From positions 1 to 7,925 of the forward strand of contig MHDO01000011.1 in NCBI GenBank assembly GCA_001805005.1: a stretch of DNA of 7,925 bases, given 5' to 3'. Below are positions 6,051-7,925 of this stretch, in pieces. Numbering within the stretch: position 1 is the first letter of the stretch; every line of letters begins with the position of its first letter. This DNA is from Nitrospinae bacterium RIFCSPLOWO2_12_39_16 (GTDB lineage: Bacteria; Nitrospinota; Nitrospinia; UBA9942). Position numbers and translations under genes: made by a program. Under the pieces are notes generated by a model. That model made no database searches, was not told where the DNA came from, and was given only the letters and a program-made list of their open reading frames with translations.

Positions 6051-7925
6051 TTAACCTTTTTCAGGTTTTAAAACGATGGCACTCAAAGGCGGGAGGGTAA
6101 TGTTTAAAGAGCAGGGTTTCCCCTGCCATAAAACCTGATCTGACCATCTTCCCCCTTCATTACCAAGATTGCTGCCGTAATAAATATCAGAATCGCTGTT
6201 TAGTATCTCTTTATAAAAACAGTGTGAGGGAACACCGATTTTATAGTTAAATCTGGGGGTAGGTGTAAAATTGAAAACGAATACGAGGTGATTATCAGAG
6301 TCTTTACCCTTTCTTATAAATGATACAATACTCCTCTCCCAGTCGTGGAAATCAATCCACTCAAAACCTGTATATTCAAAATCTACCTCCCACATGGCAG
6401 GTTCTGTTTTATAAATTTGATTTAAGTCTTTTATAAATCTCTGCAATTTTGTATGCGGTTCATATTGGAGGAGATGCCAGTCAAGGCTCTGGTTATGATT
6501 CCATTCATGCCACTGTCCCATGTCTCCACCCATAAAAAGGAGCTTCTTGCCGGGCTGGGCATACATATAGCCAAGAAGCAGCCTAAGATTTGCAAACTTC
6601 TGCCAGAAATCACCGGGCATCTTACTTAGGAGTGAAGCCTTACCGTGAACCACTTCATCATGTGATAAAACAAGTATGAAATTTTCGTGGAATGCATATA
6701 ACATTGCAAATGTGAGATTATTATGATGATATTTTCTGAATATGGGATCTTTAGTTATATACTCAAGGATATCGTGCATCCACCCCATATTCCATTTGAA
6801 TGTAAATCCAAGACCACCAAGATATGTAGGGCGTGAGACGCCTCCCCATGATGTGGACTCCTCTGCAATAGTCATGATTCCCGGAAACTCCGCATGAATA
6901 ACCTCATTCATCTTTTTTAAAAAATCTGTCGCCTCAAGATTTTCCCTTCCGCCATATGTATTCGGAACCCATTCACCATGCCTTTTGCTATAATCAAGAT
7001 AGAGCATGGATGCCACTGCATCCACCCTAAGACCGTCTAAGTGGTATTTTCTGCACCAGAAGAGGACATTTGACGTTAGAAAATTTCTCACCTCATGGCG
7101 ACCGTAATTAAAAATGAGTGTCCCCCAGTCGGGATGCTCTCCTTTTCTTGGGTCTTCATGCTCATAGAGGGAAGTCCCGTCAAATTGAATCAGGCTGTGT
7201 CCATCTCTGGGGAAATGGGCAGGCACCCAATCAACGATAACTCCGATATTGTTCTGATGACAGTAATCTACAAAATACATGAAATCTTCAGGGGTGCCGA
7301 ATCTGCTTGTGGGGGCAAAATATCCTGTTACCTGATAGCCCCACGATGCATCAAATGGATGCTCCATAACCGGCATAAGCTCGATATGCGTATATCCCAT
7401 ATCTTTTACATAGTCAATCAGGAGATGGGCAATCTCTCTGTATGTCAGAAATCTATTACCTTCCTCAGTCTTTCTTGCCCATGAGCCTAAATGCAATTCA
7501 TAAATGGATAGAGGCTTGTCGAGCGGAGTGGTTTTATCGCGGTTTTCTACCCACTCACTATCATTCCATTTATATTTATTTATATCCCAGACTACAGATG
7601 CAGTTTTTGGCCTTGCCTCAGAATAGAAGGCATAAGGGTCAGACTTTATGAGAAGGTGGTTATGATGGGTTTTTATTTCATATTTATAAATATCCCCTTC
7701 CTTTAGTCCAGGTATAAAAAGCTCCCATATTCCAGAGTTCCCCAATATCCTCATCGGGTGTCTTCGTCCATCCCATTTATTGAAATCACCGATTACACTG
7801 ACCCTCTTTGCATTTGGTGCCCAGACTGCAAAATGGACACCTTTAATGCCATCCAAATCCATTATATGGGTGCCAAGTTTTTCATAAATCCGAAGGTGAT
7901 TCCCTTCATTAAATAAGTGTCTGTC
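6051..7925 (-). CDS. glgB: 1,4-alpha-glucan branching enzyme GlgB (partial, N-terminus outside window)
   Basis: This enzyme makes alpha-1,6 branches in glycogen by cutting an alpha-1,4 chain and transferring it. The frame stays open to the window edge: the 21 codons before the ATG at 7862 encode family sequence (LFNEGNHLRIYEKLGTHI), so that ATG is internal and 624 residues are visible. Numbered from that Met, a CBM48 beta-sandwich (~7-92; GVHFAVWAPNAKRVSVIGDFN) precedes the GH13 barrel (~120-480). The catalytic triad is present: nucleophile D281 (GLRVDAVASMLY), acid/base E334 (TIAEESTSW) and D402 (LSHDEVVHGK). VIVDWVPAHF (~208-217) is conserved region I, and FMGGDMGQWHEW (~443-454) is also typical. 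The C-terminal beta domain (~500-603) is complete. An extra N-terminal module, as in some GlgB proteins, cannot be judged. It is convergent with hemW, 3 bp apart. No other glycogen gene is visible. Confidence 0.96.
   Translation of the reverse strand, partial: DRHLFNEGNHLRIYEKLGTHIMDLDGIKGVHFAVWAPNAKRVSVIGDFNKWDGRRHPMRILGNSGIWELFIPGLKEGDIYKYEIKTHHNHLLIKSDPYAFYSEARPKTASVVWDINKYKWNDSEWVENRDKTTPLDKPLSIYELHLGSWARKTEEGNRFLTYREIAHLLIDYVKDMGYTHIELMPVMEHPFDASWGYQVTGYFAPTSRFGTPEDFMYFVDYCHQNNIGVIVDWVPAHFPRDGHSLIQFDGTSLYEHEDPRKGEHPDWGTLIFNYGRHEVRNFLTSNVLFWCRKYHLDGLRVDAVASMLYLDYSKRHGEWVPNTYGGRENLEATDFLKKMNEVIHAEFPGIMTIAEESTSWGGVSRPTYLGGLGFTFKWNMGWMHDILEYITKDPIFRKYHHNNLTFAMLYAFHENFILVLSHDEVVHGKASLLSKMPGDFWQKFANLRLLLGYMYAQPGKKLLFMGGDMGQWHEWNHNQSLDWHLLQYEPHTKLQRFIKDLNQIYKTEPAMWEVDFEYTGFEWIDFHDWERSIVSFIRKGKDSDNHLVFVFNFTPTPRFNYKIGVPSHCFYKEILNSDSDIYYGSNLGNEGGRWSDQVLWQGKPCSLNITLPPLSAIVLKPEKG

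Noticed and set aside
6048..6074. An inverted repeat (GTTTTAACCT / AGGTTTTAAAAC) at the hemW-glgB convergence, considered as a bidirectional terminator
   Set aside because: Only five AT-rich base pairs are continuous, there is a two-base bulge, and the U tract is short, so it is too weak to call.
7095..7484. A 129-codon plus-strand open frame, and another at 7442-7651
   Set aside because: Both are antisense to the conserved catalytic and CBM48 regions of glgB and resemble no known protein.
1..7925. A defence, mobile or secondary-metabolite system
   Set aside because: Every gene matches a common housekeeping family, and no clustered genes of unknown function, integrase, transposase or toxin-antitoxin pair is visible.

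Overview
The window is bacterial chromosomal DNA, AT-rich by eye, dense with housekeeping genes on both strands. It holds no tRNA, rRNA, CRISPR array, phage gene or transposase that I can see. The gene content (YacP-type NYN nuclease, adjacent pabB-pabC, HemW, gamma-class carbonic anhydrase, GlgB, M16 peptidase) fits an anaerobic or microaerophilic uncultured lineage such as Nitrospirota or Desulfobacterota. That placement is only an impression; no single gene here settles the phylum.

Layout. Positions 1-1363 (minus): secreted zinc peptidase of family M16, cut off by the window at its C-terminal end. Positions 1371-1460: intergenic palindromic repeat. Positions 1465-1983 (minus): YacP/Rae1-like NYN-domain ribonuclease. 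A 55-bp divergent promoter region follows. Positions 2039-4304 (plus): a two-gene folate (p-aminobenzoate) operon, pabB then pabC, overlapping by 8 bp. Positions 4314-4817 (minus): gamma-carbonic-anhydrase-like hexapeptide protein, convergent with pabC and divergent from the next gene. Positions 4884-6047 (plus): hemW, a radical SAM heme chaperone. Positions 6051-7925 (minus): glgB, the glycogen branching enzyme, convergent with hemW and cut off at its N-terminus by the window edge.

Functionally only pabB and pabC clearly work together: chorismate to aminodeoxychorismate to p-aminobenzoate. The glutamine amidotransferase partner (PabA/TrpG) is not here. The other genes look like independent transcription units.

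I found no new multi-gene system. The most interesting signals are small. (1) Two genes carry short repeats inside their reading frames: a five-copy 7-bp tandem repeat in the pabB interdomain linker and a palindromic repeat in a surface loop of hemW. A third, different palindromic repeat lies between two genes. (2) Three gene starts (yacP ATG, pabB GTG, hemW GTG) lack a Shine-Dalgarno sequence and have a perfect TATAAT box ending 6-9 nt upstream, the geometry of leaderless or nearly leaderless mRNAs, while the internal operon gene pabC has a strong GGAGG.
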